Made by a program: the position numbers and the translations under genes. The notes below the pieces were generated by a model. The model did no database searches, was not told the DNA's origin, and saw only the letters and a list, made by a program, of their open reading frames with translations. Positions 61,501 through 64,000 of a DNA stretch of 64,000 nt are shown here, piece after piece (the first letter of the stretch is position 1; each line of letters starts with the position of its first letter). This DNA is from Coprococcus phoceensis (lineage in GTDB: Bacteria; Bacillota; Clostridia; Lachnospirales; Lachnospiraceae): contig NZ_FNWC01000007.1 of assembly GCF_900104635.1 (NCBI RefSeq), positions 2,207,421 through 2,271,420 on the forward strand. Reading direction: 5' to 3'.

Positions 61501-62672
61501 ACTTTGTATTGGAACTTGCCCAATCCGCTGCTCTTTGCTCCAAAGAGTTCAAATCCTGTTCCTGTAAACTTACATGTAAGAGTTGCTCCTTCTGCATTGG
61601 CAGCATCTACATATACTTCGTCTTTTCCAAACCAGGAATCTGCATCATTTTCGTTATTTGCCGCACGATCCCAGCGCGCCCAGCTTCCTTCAAATTTTAC
61701 TTTTTCGCTTTCTACTGTCGGGTTCCAGTCAATTGTCTCCCCTTCTAATACTTTCAAATAATCAAAAGATGTTTTCGCTCTGCCTGCATCATCTCTTATT
61801 GATTCAAATGTTAGTGTATGTGTTCCCTGCTCCAAACCTGAAATTTCAAACAAAACAACTCCTGTCTGTTTCGTAGCGGAATACATACTTCCGGTAACCT
61901 CTTTGCCATCTACCGTCGCTTTGAAATTCCCCATCTCATTGTATTTTACACCGATCATCTGAATTCCGGTTCCCTCAAACGATACAGTGAATTTTCCCGG
62001 GTCGTTTGTATAATGTTCTGAACCGCCTTCCCAATCAGGCTGTGGATATGAATGCCACATAGATTCATATTTGATCTCATCGCTTGTATCACTGATGATC
62101 TTTTCTTCTTCCTGAGGTTCTTCTCTGTCAAAATCCAGATAAATATCGCCCCAGCCCTGATAAGCGCCATATTCTCTTGAACTTGTACCAACTAATTTTT
62201 CACACATGTTTGATGCATTGCTGTCCCCAGTCAAAAATGCATTCTGCACGGATTTCACATAATCAGACATTGACTGCCCATTCACTGTGCTGATATTTCC
62301 GCCTGTATAAGGTTGTGTCTCAGAAGGTCCGCCATTCCACAATGTCTTCTGATTGAATGTCAGGTGCTCTTTTTCTACTTCACCATATATGTTCGCTCCC
62401 ATATACGAGTTTCCGATTGGAAGAGATAACTGCTGCCACCAGTCTGTATCACTTCCTGGTTTTGTAAAATTACCTGAAGATCCTGTCAATTTTCCTTTTG
62501 ACAATGGCTCGCCAAAACGAATCTTCATTGGATCCTGATCAGGCTTTGTGGATGCCGCCTGTGCAACAGTCGCATCAGGAAAATTTACTCCGGAAACTGC
62601 AAGCATTGCTGCCATCGTCCCACCAAGCACTTTTTTGACACATGTCTTCCCATGTTTTTTCCATTTCATCAT
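58503..62672 (-). CDS. Sortase-anchored GH95 alpha-L-fucosidase with inserted beta-sandwich modules
   Basis: This 1389-residue exported enzyme has a signal peptide (1-39), a GH95 N-terminal domain split by a ~270-residue insertion (about 195-455), the catalytic barrel (about 640-1050; SDYHMNVNLQMNYWP, SPEHGPY, HAPYQIDGNFGFTSG hold the usual Asn, Glu and Asp residues), a C-terminal beta domain, two FIVAR-type helical repeats (about 1190-1320), a Pro/Lys-rich spacer and the anchor TPVTGD with membrane helix and RRKRRY. The insertion is two similar carbohydrate-binding-like beta-sandwiches. It should remove alpha-1,2-fucose from mucin or milk glycans at the cell surface. Confidence 0.9.
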   Translation of the reverse strand: MMKWKKHGKTCVKKVLGGTMAAMLAVSGVNFPDATVAQAASTKPDQDPMKIRFGEPLSKGKLTGSSGNFTKPGSDTDWWQQLSLPIGNSYMGANIYGEVEKEHLTFNQKTLWNGGPSETQPYTGGNISTVNGQSMSDYVKSVQNAFLTGDSNASNMCEKLVGTSSREYGAYQGWGDIYLDFDREEPQEEEKIISDTSDEIKYESMWHSYPQPDWEGGSEHYTNDPGKFTVSFEGTGIQMIGVKYNEMGNFKATVDGKEVTGSMYSATKQTGVVLFEISGLEQGTHTLTFESIRDDAGRAKTSFDYLKVLEGETIDWNPTVESEKVKFEGSWARWDRAANNENDADSWFGKDEVYVDAANAEGATLTCKFTGTGFELFGAKSSGLGKFQYKVDDAKEWTEVNTHASAFSRASLVNVAGLTKGEHTLTIKGVKGNKVSFDGIVTTMKEEDPDKEEHTETTNYERALDIDTALATVSYDRDNTHYYREYFASYPDNVIAMKLTAEEIKGSEGEMRPLEFEVSFPVDQPGDKSLGKEVTYTTEDDSIIVAGKMKDNDLKLNGRLKVVTKDGEVTPVEGKEGTLLVSDATEVYIYVTADTDYEMVHPEYRTGQTDQQLADEVKKVMDDATKQGYDQVKENAQADYKNIYDRVKIDFGQEASDKTIDELIKAYKDGNASTEEKAYLETMIFQYGRYLQISSSREGDKLPANLQGVWLDCTGAANSPVAWGSDYHMNVNLQMNYWPTYVTNMAECAEPLIDYVEGLREPGRITASTYFGIDNSDGKQNGFMANTQNTPFGWTCPGWAFSWGWSPAAVPWILQNVYEAYEYSGDVEKLESEIFPMMEEEAKFYMSILKEVTDADGTKRYVTVPAYSPEHGPYTAGNVYENVLVWQLFNDCIEAAEALNANEAGTVSKEQIDEWTKYRDGLKPIEIGDSGQIKEWYDETEFGQTANGAIPSFDAKHRHMSHLLGVYPGDLVTVDNKQYMDAAKVSLTARGDNATGWGIAQRLNTWARTGDGNHSYQIINQFIKTGIYSNLWDSHAPYQIDGNFGFTSGVAEMLLQSNAGYINLLPAMPDEQWTTGSVSGLVARGNFEVSESWKDGALTEAKIVSNNGGTCTVQAGDWKYVDVRDSKGNKVAVSGVEGKDGRVTFETTEGESYVLTETDKPSIVVDKTALKDKLDEVNAFTDALTDTEYTKESIEAYKAALNDTLEDAKEVYGNEKATQDEVDNAVKALNSKFKDAQKLLEKVAVDPDPEEVDKTALKDKLAEVDKFTESLKDTVYTEKSIEAYKETLKSILEDARSVYNDDKATQDDVDGVLSNLTSKFEEAKKLLKKVDTPTPGKPETGKPEAEKPDKNQPDKETPVTGDSSTVVWMMLAMVVAGFGIVIVRRKRRY

Positions 62673-62911
62673 GCTTTTCTCACTTTCCGCATTCCTAAAA
62701 ATAATGCTTTTTATATAATTTTCTTTTTCCTTTCTATTATAGCCACTTCATATGTCAAATACAACAATTTTCTTCCAAAAAATATGCTTTATTGTTATAT
62801 TTTGACATTTTTCTCTCACAACCAAACATTGTTCTGCACAAAAAAAGAGAGTGGAAATCTGTTTTTTTATTCAGATTCCATCTCTTTTTTTGCTCTTGTT
62901 TTATTCAGCCT
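62673..62911. other. Intergenic region upstream of GH95 gene with terminator of next gene
   Basis: Contains the presumed GH95 promoter (not identified with confidence) and a stem AGAGA-GTGGAAATCTG / CAGATT-CCA-TCTCT (62845-62885) with flanking A and T runs, which ends the adjacent minus-strand gene. Confidence 0.5.
62845..62890 (-). terminator. Terminator after the surface-protein gene at the right edge
   Basis: AGAGA/TCTCT and AAATCTG/CAGATT stem; T run on the minus strand (62838-62844 region). Confidence 0.65.
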
Positions 62912-64000
62912 TTATGCTCTGCGTCTCTTTCTCAACACAGCAACTGCCACTGCAAAAATTGCAGTAATTCCTACAATTGACCAAACAGCCGCATTCACGT
63001 TATCGCCAGTTACCGGTTTCTTGTTATCACCTTTATTATCCGTATTATCTTTGTCCGGATTTTCTGGCTGTGTACTATTGCTAACTTTTTTCAACTGTTC
63101 CGTTGCAGCTTTGATTGCCAGGACCGCATCTTTTACGTCCTTCTCAGTTGCTTTTTCATTGTCAAGTACTGCTTTTGCCTGATCCATAGCCGCTTGATAT
63201 ACCTTCCAACTGTCAGCTGTGTAGTTTGCCTCTTTGTAGTATTCCAGACATTCGTTATAGTATTTTTCCAATGCGGATTTATCTACTTTGTCAGGTGTAA
63301 CCGGAAGTTTCGGAATTGCTCGTTCTTCTCTCACTTCACAGCCATCACGTTTACATGTCCGGACTTCCAAGCCTTCCTCAGTTTCAGTTGGCTCTTTTTC
63401 TACTGTCCACTCTGTGAAATCGTGTCCTAAAGCTTTCACTTCAGTTCCTTTTTCTACTACGGTATCACAAACTTTACATACCTCATCACCAGTATAACCA
63501 TCTTTTGTACATGTAGCTTCTCTGGCATTGCGTGTTTCTGCATCATGACCTTTTGCTTCTATAACTGTTCCTGCCTTCACAATCACTTCACAGTCTTTAC
63601 ATACTGTATCACCTGTGTAACCAGCCTCTGTACATGTGGCATCTGTTTGATTCCGAACCTCTGTGTTCTTATGCTCACAATCTGGTTTTTCTTCTCCGCC
63701 TACAGTCACTTCGTAGTAGTCAAAGCATACTTTCGGACTTGTAACACCGGCGTCTTTTGCATCCTGTGCCAGACCATCTACGGTCACTTTGACAGTATGT
63801 TTTCCATCTGTCAAATCTAATTTTTCAAATACCTTCTGTTGTGGCTCACTTCCTGCTACGGTCGTGAAAGTAGATACTTTTCCAGCTTCCTGACCGTCAA
63901 TTTCAATCTTAAGCTGCGCTCCTCCTGTATTTCCGGATTTTTCTAATTTCATCACATACAAGCCAATGCCTGTCCCGTTGAATTCAAATGAGAAGCTTGC
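62912..64000 (-). CDS. C-terminal part of a sortase-anchored surface protein (gene continues past window edge)
   Basis: The frame is open through 64000, so the start lies outside the window. The visible 362 residues comprise the end of a beta-sandwich module like those in the GH95 enzyme (FNGTGIGLYVMKL), a Cys-rich double repeat (DATCTEAGYTGDTVCKDCE and EATCTKDGYTGDEVCKVCD) common in Lachnospiraceae surface proteins, a FIVAR-type helical repeat (VDKSALEKYYNECLEYYKEA) and the anchor KPVTGDN with a membrane helix and RKRRRA. The catalytic part, if any, is not visible. It is probably another glycan-active enzyme of the same locus. Confidence 0.85.
   Translation of the reverse strand, partial: ASFSFEFNGTGIGLYVMKLEKSGNTGGAQLKIEIDGQEAGKVSTFTTVAGSEPQQKVFEKLDLTDGKHTVKVTVDGLAQDAKDAGVTSPKVCFDYYEVTVGGEEKPDCEHKNTEVRNQTDATCTEAGYTGDTVCKDCEVIVKAGTVIEAKGHDAETRNAREATCTKDGYTGDEVCKVCDTVVEKGTEVKALGHDFTEWTVEKEPTETEEGLEVRTCKRDGCEVREERAIPKLPVTPDKVDKSALEKYYNECLEYYKEANYTADSWKVYQAAMDQAKAVLDNEKATEKDVKDAVLAIKAATEQLKKVSNSTQPENPDKDNTDNKGDNKKPVTGDNVNAAVWSIVGITAIFAVAVAVLRKRRRA

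Noticed and set aside
1..64000. tRNA or rRNA genes and metabolite riboswitches
   Set aside because: None were recognised by eye; a covariance-model scan would be needed to exclude short ones.

Overview
The window looks like the chromosome of a gut Lachnospiraceae bacterium (Firmicutes, spore-forming anaerobe; a [Ruminococcus]/Mediterraneibacter-like genome is my best guess, inferred from protein resemblance only). Pointers are a DUF3794/LysM sporulation-type protein, pyruvate formate-lyase metabolism with a 2[4Fe-4S] ferredoxin, sortase-anchored mucin-type glycosidases with PVTGD anchors, and Tn916- and Tn4451-type mobile-element genes. The DNA is moderately AT-rich.

Layout. 1-9.7 kb is core chromosome: ispE (cut by the window edge), the DUF3794/LysM protein, a lipoprotein, then malQ, plsC, pncB, ddl, murF and a HAD phosphatase. 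9.8-11.8 kb encodes a secreted GH30 glycosidase. About 11.97-19.8 kb is a small Tn916-type integrative mobilizable element (IME): integrase, excisionase (its last codons replaced by an ISAs1-family insertion), a MobT/Orf20-type relaxase, a structured probable oriT region, an XRE regulator, and a sortase-anchored leucine-rich-repeat protein behind an attenuator-like leader. 19.8-21.75 kb holds a 3'-truncated Abi_2-family gene behind a structured, terminator-ended small RNA (AbiF-like), an ISLre2-family remnant, and an orphan type I-C-like CRISPR array with its probable leader.

21.99-43.58 kb is a second, 21.6-kb IME integrated inside rlmD. Its large serine recombinase lies at the left junction; the right junction lies inside rlmD, whose last 99 codons come from the element. 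Between them are a CptIN/ToxIN-type III toxin-antitoxin system, a STAND NTPase, a BceAB-RS-type peptide-resistance module, a plasmid-like ParM/ParR-RepA-DnaC module, a MobQ-type oriT and relaxase, a second ABC/two-component module and TnpV. No type IV secretion genes are visible, so transfer would depend on a helper.

43.6-64 kb returns to core chromosome: rlmD 5' part, yhaM, a degenerate HtrA-like protein, mutS2, a two-component system, a substrate-binding lipoprotein, a split pyruvate formate-lyase (catalytic subunit plus separate glycyl-radical subunit) with its activase, ferredoxin, an Rpn-type nuclease remnant, a MerR regulator, a sortase-anchored GH95 fucosidase and the C-terminal part of another anchored surface protein.

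How the parts work together: two mobilizable elements and a cluster of defence or addiction functions (Abi with RNA, CRISPR array, CptIN, STAND) occupy the middle of the window. The most striking point is that the serine-recombinase element appears to move a ~99-residue tail in frame between RlmD (integrated state) and its own recombinase (excised circle).
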